64,000 nt of DNA from Verrucomicrobiota bacterium. Lineage in GTDB: Bacteria > Verrucomicrobiota > Verrucomicrobiia > Opitutales > Opitutaceae. Below, one piece after another: positions 16,570 to 24,543 of the stretch. The first letter of the stretch is position 1. Each line of letters starts with the position of its first letter. The stretch is taken from contig JAEWIY010000201.1 of assembly GCA_023386835.1 (NCBI GenBank), positions 16,173 to 80,172 of the forward strand. The letters are read 5' to 3'. The notes beneath the pieces were generated by a model. It made no database searches, was not told the origin of the DNA, and worked only from the letters and a program-made list of their open reading frames with translations. The position numbers and the translations under genes were made by a program.

Positions 16570-18096
16570 TCAGCTGAGTTTACGCACCAACGCGGCGATC
16601 AATTCATCGATGCCCGGTTTGCTGGCTTCAAAGTCCACCGGCACCCCGAGGCTTTTCATGCTCGCGCTCGTCTGCGGACCGATGCTGCCGGCCAGCGGCC
16701 GGTGTGCGCTCGGAGCGAGTTTCAGTTGCGCCGCCTGTGCGGCAAACGCCTCCACCGCGGACGAGCTCGCGAACAACACCGCGTCCGCACCCCGCTCGCG
16801 AAAGTCCGCGACGGTCGCATCATCCGTCAGGTCGGGCTTCTCCGTCCGGTACAACGGCAGCCGGTCCACAATCGCCCGCGCCTCCTCCAGCTTCTGCACC
16901 AGGGTGTCGCGGTTCAGGTTGCCGGTGACGACGATCACGCGCGCGTTGTCCAGACTGTCGGTCGCGATCAGCGCGTCCGCCAGCGCCTCCGCTGTCGCCA
17001 CGTCCGGCATGCACTCCACCTTGAGATGCTGCGCGCGGATGGCGCGGGCCGTCGCCTCGCCGACGCACGCGATACGGAGAAGTCCCAGCGACCGGAGGTC
17101 GTCGTAGATCCGCCGGAACTCCTCAAAAAAGACCCGCGCGCCCTGGGGACTGGTGAACACGATCCAGTCGTATCCACCCAGTTCCGACAAGACATCGAAC
17201 AACGACTGCTTGTCGACCTCGGGCACGACCCGGATCAAGGGCAGCTCGATCACCTCCGCGCCGAGCTGCTCCAGCTTCTCGCGCAACTCACTGTTGCCCT
17301 CACGATGACGGGTGATCGCGACGCGCCGTCCGAACAACGGCAGCTGCTCGAACCAGTCGACCGTTTCCTGATGCCGAACCACTTCGCCGACGAAAATGAT
17401 GGCGGGCGCCTTCAGGCCGGCTTGCGCGACGCGTTGCGCCAAATCGCTGACCGTGCCGGTGACGCTCCGCTGACGGCCGAGCGAGGCCCATTGGACGACT
17501 GCAGCCGGGGTCTCGGGCGAAAGTCCGCCCGCCTGCAGTTCGCTCATGATTTCGGGCAGGTGCCCCATGCCCATGTAGATTGCCAGGGTCGTGTTCTTGA
17601 GCGTACCGAGCTGGCGCCAATCGACCTGTAGTTCATGCTTGGACGGATCCTCGTGCCCGGTCACCAGCACGAGGGACGAGCTGGTGTTCCGTTGCGTCAG
17701 CGGAATGCCCGCGTACGCGCCCGCGGCCAGCGCAGCCGTCACACCCGGAACCACCTCAAAGGGGATGCCATCGCGCGCCAGGGTCCTCGCCTCCTCGCCT
17801 CCTCGACCGAAGACGAAGGGGTCGCCCCCCTTCAACCGAACGACCTTCTTGCCGGCTCGTGCGCGATCGACCAGCAGGGACTCAATCTCCTCCTGCGGCA
17901 TCGCATGGAAACCGGCCTTTTTGCCGACGTAGATGATCTCACAACCGGCGCGGCACCATTGAACGAGGTCCGGATGAACCAGATAATCGTAAACCAACAC
18001 GTCGGCGGAGCGGATCAGCTCACGCGCACGAAAGGTCACGAGCCCGGGATCCCCGGGTCCTGCGCCGACCAGAAAAACAGTGCCACAACCGGCCAT
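16570..18096 (-). CDS. uroporphyrinogen-III C-methyltransferase / uroporphyrinogen-III synthase fusion
   Basis: A 508-residue two-domain tetrapyrrole enzyme. Residues 1-250 are an SAM uroporphyrinogen methyltransferase (CobA/SUMT): V-G-A-G-P-G-D-P, then V-R-L-K-G-G-D-P-F-V-F-G-R-G-G-E-E, and V-V-P-G-V-T-A. Residues about 255-508 are HemD: R-V-A-I-T-R-H-R, W-I-V-F-T-S-P-Q-G, D-A-V-L-F-A-S-S-S-A-V. Together they convert hydroxymethylbilane to uroporphyrinogen III and methylate it to precorrin-2, the branch point to sirohaem, cobalamin and haem d1. Fused forms are known in Clostridia, Bacteroidetes and Verrucomicrobiota. The Met at 18096 lies right before the SUMT motif. Next on the same strand is the DegT aminotransferase. 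Confidence 0.93.
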   Translation of the reverse strand: MAGCGTVFLVGAGPGDPGLVTFRARELIRSADVLVYDYLVHPDLVQWCRAGCEIIYVGKKAGFHAMPQEEIESLLVDRARAGKKVVRLKGGDPFVFGRGGEEARTLARDGIPFEVVPGVTAALAAGAYAGIPLTQRNTSSSLVLVTGHEDPSKHELQVDWRQLGTLKNTTLAIYMGMGHLPEIMSELQAGGLSPETPAAVVQWASLGRQRSVTGTVSDLAQRVAQAGLKAPAIIFVGEVVRHQETVDWFEQLPLFGRRVAITRHREGNSELREKLEQLGAEVIELPLIRVVPEVDKQSLFDVLSELGGYDWIVFTSPQGARVFFEEFRRIYDDLRSLGLLRIACVGEATARAIRAQHLKVECMPDVATAEALADALIATDSLDNARVIVVTGNLNRDTLVQKLEEARAIVDRLPLYRTEKPDLTDDATVADFRERGADAVLFASSSAVEAFAAQAAQLKLAPSAHRPLAGSIGPQTSASMKSLGVPVDFEASKPGIDELIAALVRKLS

Positions 18097-18182
18097 AAGA
18101 CCGACACGCGTCGCACAAACGGAGCCAGAACGCCAAGCGAATCTTCGGCCAGGCACCTCTGCCCCATCGACCAACGGCCGGC

Positions 18183-21050
18183 TCAGGCTGAGACGACGGC
18201 CGCCCGCGCGCCCGCCTTCTGACGGCGCCGGTACCAGCTTAGAACACCCACCAGCACCGCCATCAACCCAGCCCCATAGACGCGCGGCTCGGGCACCGGC
18301 GTGATCTGGTGATCGTTGTAGGGACCATCCGTATACGGCAGCCAGCGGGTGTCGTCACCCGTGAAGCCGTCGAAGACGATGTTGTTGAGTGGCGCCGTGC
18401 CCTGCACCCCCGCGTTCACGGTCGAGTAGAAGTAGTCGATCGTGTCCACCCAGTTGCTGACCTGCAGCGTGCTGTTCGCGAGCACACCTTGGGTGAACTG
18501 GAGGATCGACCCGCCGCCTTCGCCAAAATCGAGCAGAGAGTTCGCCGTCACCAGCAGGGATCCAAAAGTGCTCGAGTGGCCGTTGAGATACAGGCTGCCG
18601 CCGGCGAGCACGATGTTGAGCCCGGTGTTGTTGAAATCCGCCCCCAGCGTCAGGCTCGAACCGGCGGCCAGGATCAGCGTACCCGCGCCCTCGAAGCTGC
18701 CGCCAAATGTTCCGGAGCCGTTGAGGATCAGTTCGGCCCCGTCGAAGACGATCGAGCCGGTGCCGGTGACCATGCCGATGCTCTGGTTGAAACCGTTGAG
18801 ATCAACCACCGTGCCCGTCGCCGTGTGGATCACGTTGCTCGAGCCAATCACGTGCGTCGTGGCAAAACTCAGCACGCCACCCTGCACCGTGGTGAGGCCC
18901 GTGTAAGTGTTCTGCGCCGCCAGCGTCAACGTGCCGCTGCCGTCCTTCGTCACCGTACCCGTTCCCGTGCCGATCACGCCCGTGATGCGAGTATGGCCTG
19001 CGCCGCCCACGGTCAGCGACTGCTCGGCGCCGGTGATCGGCCCGGCCAGGTTCAATCGACCTGCATCAGAATTGATCCGCGTGGCGCTGCCCAGCGTGAT
19101 CGCGCCGCTGAGCGTATTGTCGCCGCTCAGGTTGCGGATGGCGCCCGTGTTGGACCGCCCGCTGCCGTAGACCGCCAGGTTCTCGGCGCTCGAAAGACTG
19201 TTCTCCACCTGCAGCGCCGCGCCGTCGCGCACCGTGGTGCCGCCGAACGTGCTGCCCAGGGCCGAATCGCTGCGGATCGTCACGGTGCCGGCCCGGATCT
19301 CCGTCTCGCCGCGGTAAGTGCTGGCGCCGCTCAGCGCAAGATGACCACCACCGTCCTTGATCAAGCCGCCATCGGTGATCCCTGACTCAATCCGGAGGCT
19401 CGCGCCATCGGCCGTGTTGATCGTGCGGGTCACGTCGCCGAGGTTGAGCGTGCCGGCTCCGGAGATGGCGGCTTCGCGTTCCGACGCCAGCGCCGTGATG
19501 TCAGCGGTGATACCGAGCATGCCGCCACGCGTCGTGATCTCGCCCCCTTCAAAGGTGATCGCGCCGACGATCTCGTTGGCGCCACTCGTATCAAAAAGGC
19601 CATCACGGTTCACGCGCACCGTCGACGTATCGCGGATGCGGTTACCCGAAATCGTCGAGGCGCCCGGCAATCCGTACACCAGCGACGCGCTGCCGGCCGC
19701 GCCGACGTTGTCGCCGATGACGATTGAACTGACCAAGCCGACGTTCTGGGCTCCCACCGCAGGCTCATTCACCGTGAAAAGCCGCAACGTTCCATCGGTG
19801 ATCGTGGTGGTGCCCGTGTGGTTGTTGGAAAGTCCGCCCAGGCTGAGCGTGCCCGCGCCGGTTTTCACGAGGTTGCCGCCCGCGCCAAAGAGATTCGCCT
19901 CAATCCGGACGTCCCCGCCGTCGGTATTCACCGTCAGCGTATTCGCACCCAGCGCGATGGATTGTGGCTGGGGCAAACCCGGGCCGGGATTCACCCCGAT
20001 TTGCAGGGTGCCGTCCGCCGAGGTGATGGTGGCGCTGCCGGCCAGCGTGACCGAGCCCGCCCAGATGTTGTGGCCATCGACGTTGCGCAGCGCCCCCTCG
20101 CCATTGGCGCCGTGTCCGTTGAGCGAAAGGGTTTCGCCGGTGATCACCACGCCACCACTCAATGCGAGCGTGCTGTTGGGCCCGACCGTGGTGCCGTTGA
20201 CGGTAGAACCGAGGGCTCCGTTGTGCGTGACGAGCAGGGTGCCACCATTGACGGTGGTCGCGCCGGTGTAGGTATTGGCGGTCGAAAGCGTCAGGGTGCC
20301 CGCGCCCTGTTTGGCGAGGGAGCCCGACGTGATTGTGCCGGCCACCTCAGTCTCACCCGAACCCGCAATGGTGAGCGTGCGGGCAGTCGGCATGGCCACA
20401 TCAGTCAGAGTCAGCCGGCCCGCGTCGTTGGTCACCGTGCGGTGGTGGTCGAGCGTCGCTGTGCCGGAAACGGTCGTGGCCGCGCTGCCGTTCAGCGTCA
20501 GGTTTCCGCCCAATTCAAGCGTGTGGATCAGCAGTGGTGCGGCGGTGGTGGCGGTCAGCGTGCGCGCCCCGGTAACGATCAGCGATCCATCCAAGCTCAC
20601 CCCACCGGTCCCCAGCAAGGTCAGCGCGTGATTCAGCGTGACGTTCTGAAACCGCAAACCACCTGCGCCGGAATCCCAGGTTTGGGCCGCGCCCGTGGCA
20701 ACGGTGCTGTGGAAACGTTGCAGCTCCGTATCCTGATTAACGATACCACCCGCGCCCACCGTCAACGTCTGGCCCAGCAGCGTGAATGCGTTGGTTCCGT
20801 TCGCGGCGGCAAACACCAACCCGCTCGCAGCGCGGTCGGTGCCAAGCGAGACATTGAACTGGCCGTTCGCGAGCGCAGCGTCGAAGGTCAAAGCCACCGT
20901 GCCAGGCACGCCATCACTCTGCCAGTTGGCCGCGTCGCCCCAGTTTCCGGTCCCGGCGCCACCATCCCAGGTCTTCTGGGCGAGCGCAGGAAGCGTGCTG
21001 CTCAACGCGAGCAGCAAAAAAGCGGAGGGGGATAGGATAGGTTGGCGCAC
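18183..21050 (-). CDS. PEP-CTERM protein with autotransporter-associated beta-strand repeats
   Basis: A 955-residue exported protein when read from GTG at 21048-21050, which begins a clear signal peptide (M-R-Q-P-I-L-S-P-S-A-F-L-L-L-A ... L-A-Q). The mature part is almost wholly Gly/Thr/Ser/Asn-rich beta-helix sequence. At least four copies of the repeat G-T-L-T-L-x-x-x-N-T-Y-T-G-x-T-T-V-x-x-G-x-L are seen (around residues 250, 420, 590 and 740). The C-terminus is P-V-P-E-P-R followed by a membrane span (about 927-943) and an Arg/Lys-rich tail, a PEP-CTERM anchor cut by exosortase. There is no outer-membrane beta barrel, so it is not a type V autotransporter. It lies downstream of the 5-oxoprolinase genes, separate promoter likely. 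Confidence 0.86.
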   Translation of the reverse strand: MRQPILSPSAFLLLALSSTLPALAQKTWDGGAGTGNWGDAANWQSDGVPGTVALTFDAALANGQFNVSLGTDRAASGLVFAAANGTNAFTLLGQTLTVGAGGIVNQDTELQRFHSTVATGAAQTWDSGAGGLRFQNVTLNHALTLLGTGGVSLDGSLIVTGARTLTATTAAPLLIHTLELGGNLTLNGSAATTVSGTATLDHHRTVTNDAGRLTLTDVAMPTARTLTIAGSGETEVAGTITSGSLAKQGAGTLTLSTANTYTGATTVNGGTLLVTHNGALGSTVNGTTVGPNSTLALSGGVVITGETLSLNGHGANGEGALRNVDGHNIWAGSVTLAGSATITSADGTLQIGVNPGPGLPQPQSIALGANTLTVNTDGGDVRIEANLFGAGGNLVKTGAGTLSLGGLSNNHTGTTTITDGTLRLFTVNEPAVGAQNVGLVSSIVIGDNVGAAGSASLVYGLPGASTISGNRIRDTSTVRVNRDGLFDTSGANEIVGAITFEGGEITTRGGMLGITADITALASEREAAISGAGTLNLGDVTRTINTADGASLRIESGITDGGLIKDGGGHLALSGASTYRGETEIRAGTVTIRSDSALGSTFGGTTVRDGAALQVENSLSSAENLAVYGSGRSNTGAIRNLSGDNTLSGAITLGSATRINSDAGRLNLAGPITGAEQSLTVGGAGHTRITGVIGTGTGTVTKDGSGTLTLAAQNTYTGLTTVQGGVLSFATTHVIGSSNVIHTATGTVVDLNGFNQSIGMVTGTGSIVFDGAELILNGSGTFGGSFEGAGTLILAAGSSLTLGADFNNTGLNIVLAGGSLYLNGHSSTFGSLLVTANSLLDFGEGGGSILQFTQGVLANSTLQVSNWVDTIDYFYSTVNAGVQGTAPLNNIVFDGFTGDDTRWLPYTDGPYNDHQITPVPEPRVYGAGLMAVLVGVLSWYRRRQKAGARAAVVSA

Positions 21051-21107
21051 TGCTGGAATCGTGACCCACGGAAGTTGTACTGTGCGCGCTGGATACGGGT
21101 CAAATGA

Positions 21108-21144
21108 CCACCCCTCAGCGGTATTACGCACGACCGAGGTGGGG
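21108..21144 (-). promoter_or_regulatory. candidate regulatory element before the PEP-CTERM gene
   Basis: 58-95 bases upstream of the GTG start, the minus strand has CCCCACCTCGG, then TGCGTAATACC (21120-21130), then GAGGGGTGG. A G/C-rich arm lies on each side of an AT-rich TGCGTA core. The placement suggests an operator or promoter for an extracellular-polymer-related gene. Which protein binds it cannot be told from one copy. Confidence 0.3.
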
Positions 21145-21187
21145 CTTTTCGCCCAGGAATCACCTGAAGGGATCCTGCCCCTGGGGT

Positions 21188-21913
21188 TCAGGCCAGCGCG
21201 GCGACCTGCACGCCGGCATCGGCCAGTTCCGCTCGCAGGCGACGGGCAAAGGCGATGGCGTGCGCACCGTCGCCATGCAGGCACACGGTTTGCGCCTGAA
21301 CGGGCAACCAAGTGCCGTCGGTTGCTTGAACTCGGCCTTCCCGAATCATCGAAAGCACCTGCGCAACGGCTGCATCTGGGTCATTGATCAACGCGTTGCC
21401 GTCACCTCGGGGGGTGAGGGTGCCGTCGGGGCGATACGTCCGATCTGCGAAAGCTTCGCCCGCGAAAGGCAGTCCGAAGGCCGCCGCCGCCCGCTCCAGG
21501 TGGCTGCCCGCCAGTCCAACCAAAATCAGGCGATCATCGATCCCGGCCACCGCCGCGGCGATTGCATCGGCCACGTCCCGCCGCTTCGCTGCCACGTTGT
21601 AGAGCCCGCCGTGCGGCTTCACGTGCCGCATCGGCGTAACTTCACGGAGTCGCCGAAGCTGCCGGCGCACCAACGCCTCGACCTCCGCCAGCGGCAACTC
21701 GAGTTCACGCCGACCGAAGTGTGCGGGATCCTCAAATCCGGGATGCGCTCCGATCTGCACGCCCGCGCGCCGCGCCCGTTCAACTGCTTCCTTCATCATG
21801 TCCTGATCGCCCGCATGGCCGCCGCAGGCGATGTTCACCGACGTGACCAAGGGGATCAGCCCGGCCTCCTGCGGCGAGCCCTCGCCCACGTCGGCATTGA
21901 GGTCGATTCTCAT
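21188..21913 (-). CDS. pxpA: 5-oxoprolinase subunit A (LamB/YcsF family)
   Basis: A 241-residue protein with the conserved start M-R-I-D-L-N-A-D-V-G-E-G, followed by S-V-N-I-A-C-G-G-H-A-G-D, H-P-G-F-E-D, H-V-K-P-H-G-G-L-Y-N and C-L-H-G-D-G-A-H-A. PxpA works with PxpB and PxpC to hydrolyse 5-oxoproline to glutamate with ATP, recycling a by-product of glutathione turnover and spontaneous glutamine cyclisation. Its ATG overlaps the stop of the upstream pxpBC fusion in an ATGA, so both are probably made in fixed ratio. Confidence 0.93.
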   Translation of the reverse strand: MRIDLNADVGEGSPQEAGLIPLVTSVNIACGGHAGDQDMMKEAVERARRAGVQIGAHPGFEDPAHFGRRELELPLAEVEALVRRQLRRLREVTPMRHVKPHGGLYNVAAKRRDVADAIAAAVAGIDDRLILVGLAGSHLERAAAAFGLPFAGEAFADRTYRPDGTLTPRGDGNALINDPDAAVAQVLSMIREGRVQATDGTWLPVQAQTVCLHGDGAHAIAFARRLRAELADAGVQVAALA

Positions 21914-23637
21914 GCCTTGCCGTCCTCCACTGGACGCGCGGCGGCTACCTTGGCCCCTGCCGCCTTTTCCGCGGCTTTGGCTTTCGCTTCCAAGCCGACC
22001 CGGAGCACGGCGAGGTCACGCTGCTGGGTCAGCCGGGTGTGCTCCGCCTCCTCGAGCGACACCTCCTGGAATCGAACGCGCCCCTGCGGCCGGATCTGTG
22101 CCAGCTTGGGCAAATCCGCGCTGATCACGTAAGCGATCTGTGGATACCCACCGAGCGTCTGCCGGTCGGCCAGCAGCACGATCGGCCGGCCGTCAGGCGG
22201 CACCTGGATCCCGCCCGCGGCCACGGGCGCGGAGATCATCTCCCCGGCCTCTTCAATGGTCAGCGACGCGCCGTCCAACCGCAGCCCCATGCGATCGGAT
22301 TCGGCGCGGACGTGAAACGTCGATTCCGTCAGCACGCGCCACGTCCACGAGGCGAAGCGGTCCGCCTGCGGACCGGGCACGATGCGCACGATCGTCACTT
22401 CCGGGTCCGCGCGGACCCACTCCAGTCCGGCGAACCACCCGGTCCCCACGTGCGTCAGCGTGGGTTCTCCGACGGGTAGCGTATCCTCGGCGCGCAAGGC
22501 GCGTCCCCGGAAGCCGCCAAACTGGCCGGCCAGGCACGTGGAACGGCTGCCAAGAACCATTGGCACGGTGATTCCTCCGCTGATGGCGAGGTAACCGCGC
22601 ATGCCCCTCGGCGCATGCGTAAGGTCCAGCACTTCGCCAGCCCGCACAAGGCGGGGACGCCGCGGCGGCACCGACTCGGGCTCCACGCCCGCCACCGCGA
22701 CCACACGTTCCTCCAGGAAACGCAGCACGGGCCCACGGCGCGCCCATTCCAGCACGGCGGCATCCGGCGGGTTGCCGACGATCAGGTTGGCCATCACCAG
22801 AGCGAGTGTATCCACCGCGCCACTCACCGGCACACCCTGGCTTTGCCACCCCGGTCGCCCCAGATCCTGCACCGTCGTCTGAACACCGGGCCGGAGCACC
22901 TCGATGACCGGCGGACCTGATGGTTCTTCCGTTTGGGGCAAGGCCCGGCGCCGCGCCTCGTCCATGCTGCCGGCGAGCTCATCGTACTCGGAGCGGCTCA
23001 CCGGACGAAAGCGCACGCGGTCGCCCCGTTGCAACCACGCGGGTTTCGGCGCCCGGGCCTCAAAAAGCGGGCGCGGTGTTCGCCCGATGATCTGCCAGCC
23101 GCCCGGCGTCTCCAGCGGATAAATACCGGTGTGACGACCGCCGATGGCGACGCTGCCCGCCGCCACCCGCAGCCGCGGCGTGGCCCGCCGGGGATAATAC
23201 AGGTTCTCGGGCAACCCGCCCAAGTACGGGAATCCCGGGGCGAACCCGATCGCCAGCACCCGATATTGCGCCCGACTGTGCGCCTGGATCGCCTGCGACG
23301 CCGCCAAACCGGCGTGCTGCGCGAGTTTCGACAAGTCCGGGCCGAATTCGCCGCCATAACAAACGGGGATCTCACGCTCCTGACCCGTCAGCGCCGGCGC
23401 CTCCGACGGGAGGCCGGCCAGCACTTCCTCCACGAGTCGCTGGACTTCGCTGATGCGGGCGTCGACCCGGAACATCACCCCGAGTGAACCAATGGCCGGG
23501 ATCAGCTCCTGGACCCCTGGAATGCGGGCCGATTCCAATGCCCGGGTCACCTGCTCCACCCGCGCCACCGCGCGTTCATTGTCCTCGGAGCTCACATTCA
23601 CCAGCAGCGCCAGGTCTCCCAGCGGGCGGATATCCAT
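21910..23637 (-). CDS. 5-oxoprolinase subunit B-C fusion (KipI-KipA-like)
   Basis: A 575-residue fusion. Residues 1-215 are the PxpB/KipI domain (M-D-I-R-P-L-G-D, I-G-F-A-P-G-F-P-Y-L-G, G-I-Y-P-L-E-T-P-G-G-W). After a short linker, residues about 240-540 are PxpC/KipA (I-E-V-L-R-P-G-V-Q-T-T-V-Q-D-L-G-R, G-Y-P-Q-I-A-Y-V-I-S-A-D-L). The last 30 residues are Ala/Lys-rich. PxpB and PxpC are usually separate subunits that, with PxpA, form ATP-dependent 5-oxoprolinase; here the two lie on one chain, also seen in other bacteria as urea-amidolyase-related fusions. The Met at 23637 begins the KipI domain. ATGA overlap with pxpA. Confidence 0.9.
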   Translation of the reverse strand: MDIRPLGDLALLVNVSSEDNERAVARVEQVTRALESARIPGVQELIPAIGSLGVMFRVDARISEVQRLVEEVLAGLPSEAPALTGQEREIPVCYGGEFGPDLSKLAQHAGLAASQAIQAHSRAQYRVLAIGFAPGFPYLGGLPENLYYPRRATPRLRVAAGSVAIGGRHTGIYPLETPGGWQIIGRTPRPLFEARAPKPAWLQRGDRVRFRPVSRSEYDELAGSMDEARRRALPQTEEPSGPPVIEVLRPGVQTTVQDLGRPGWQSQGVPVSGAVDTLALVMANLIVGNPPDAAVLEWARRGPVLRFLEERVVAVAGVEPESVPPRRPRLVRAGEVLDLTHAPRGMRGYLAISGGITVPMVLGSRSTCLAGQFGGFRGRALRAEDTLPVGEPTLTHVGTGWFAGLEWVRADPEVTIVRIVPGPQADRFASWTWRVLTESTFHVRAESDRMGLRLDGASLTIEEAGEMISAPVAAGGIQVPPDGRPIVLLADRQTLGGYPQIAYVISADLPKLAQIRPQGRVRFQEVSLEEAEHTRLTQQRDLAVLRVGLEAKAKAAEKAAGAKVAAARPVEDGKA

Positions 23638-23952
23638 AACGCTGTTATCCGTCCTGCGGTTCGGCGGATCAAGACCCGCGTGCCGAACACATCGGTTTGT
23701 GGAGACGCTCTTCCGGATCGATCGGAAAACGGCAGCACCGATTCCCCACCGCTCGGTAACCGGCCGTTCAATACGGAGGACCGCGCATGGCATCTCCCGC
23801 CCACCTTCGCCGCCCCAAAAGACACGCTCCGGCCTGAGCCCGGAGCCCGTTCGCTACGTCGAAGCGCCTCCCTAATCCGAACGGTCGGCGGTGCTGATAA
23901 TTGGCCGGATTGGGTTGAACTGCGCTGTTGAACCCGGGATACGTAACAATCC
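23638..23952 (+). other. 315-base divergent intergenic region
   Basis: Lies between the pxpBC start and the lipoprotein gene. A small hairpin (GCTCCGG/CCGGAGC near 23825-23850) is present without a U run. No gene was seen, and it presumably holds promoters for both directions. Confidence 0.4.
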
Positions 23953-24543
23953 ATGCGTTTCCGCCGCTCCGTTCTTGCGCTCCCCTGCCTGTTGCTGCTG
24001 CTCAGCGCATGTCGGGACCCCGAGGTTCGCGCCTACCGCGTCCCGAAGGAAAAACTCCCCGAACCCCCACCGGCAGCGGGGAAAGCGTCACCACATGCGC
24101 CCGCGGCGGCCGGGGCGGCACTCGCCTGGCAGGCCCCCACGCACTGGCAGGAGCGCGAAGCCAGCGGCTTCCGTCGCGGCAGCTTTACAGTGCCTGGATC
24201 TGAGGGCGCGGAGGCTGACCTATCGATTATCGCCTTCCCCGGGCAAGCCGGCGGACTGGTCGAGAACCTGAACCGCTGGCGCGGGCAACTCGAACTGCCT
24301 GCTGCCACCGAAAGCGAACTCTCGTCGGACATGGCGCACATCGACGTGAAGTCGGGTCTGCACTTTGACGTCGTCGACTTCGTGGGCACCGCCAACGGCG
24401 CCCCCACGCGCATCGTGGGGGCGGTCGTCGAGTTCGGCGGCCAGAGCTGGTTCTTCAAGCTGATGGGCCCGGACGCGTTGGTCGCATCGGAGAAGCGCGC
24501 GTTTCTCGATTTCCTGCAAACCGTCACTCCTGCCGCACCATGA
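23953..24543 (+). CDS. lipoprotein, first gene of the cytochrome c assembly operon
   Basis: A 196-residue protein with a lipoprotein signal: M-R-F-R-R-S, hydrophobic core, then L-L-S-A-C with Cys20. After a Pro/Ala-rich stretch (about 30-55), the body is W-Q-A-P-T-H-W-Q-E-R-E-A-S-G-F-R-R-G-S-F, and ends with strands W-F-F-K-L-M-G-P-D and a helix F-L-D-F-L-Q-T-V. Such proteins accompany resB/ccsA in Verrucomicrobiota. Its fold (a short strand run with a W-F-F-K-x-x-G segment) is that of an unnamed periplasmic domain; its role with c-type cytochromes is inferred only from position. ATGA overlap with resB at 24540-24543. Confidence 0.75.
   Translation: MRFRRSVLALPCLLLLLSACRDPEVRAYRVPKEKLPEPPPAAGKASPHAPAAAGAALAWQAPTHWQEREASGFRRGSFTVPGSEGAEADLSIIAFPGQAGGLVENLNRWRGQLELPAATESELSSDMAHIDVKSGLHFDVVDFVGTANGAPTRIVGAVVEFGGQSWFFKLMGPDALVASEKRAFLDFLQTVTPAAP

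Noticed and set aside
18309..21035. Long plus-strand frames (358 and 405 codons) opposite the PEP-CTERM gene
   Set aside because: They arise from the repetitive GC-rich sequence of the beta-strand gene and have no recognisable domain.
18183..21050. Type V autotransporter
   Set aside because: No C-terminal beta barrel; a PEP-CTERM anchor ends the protein.
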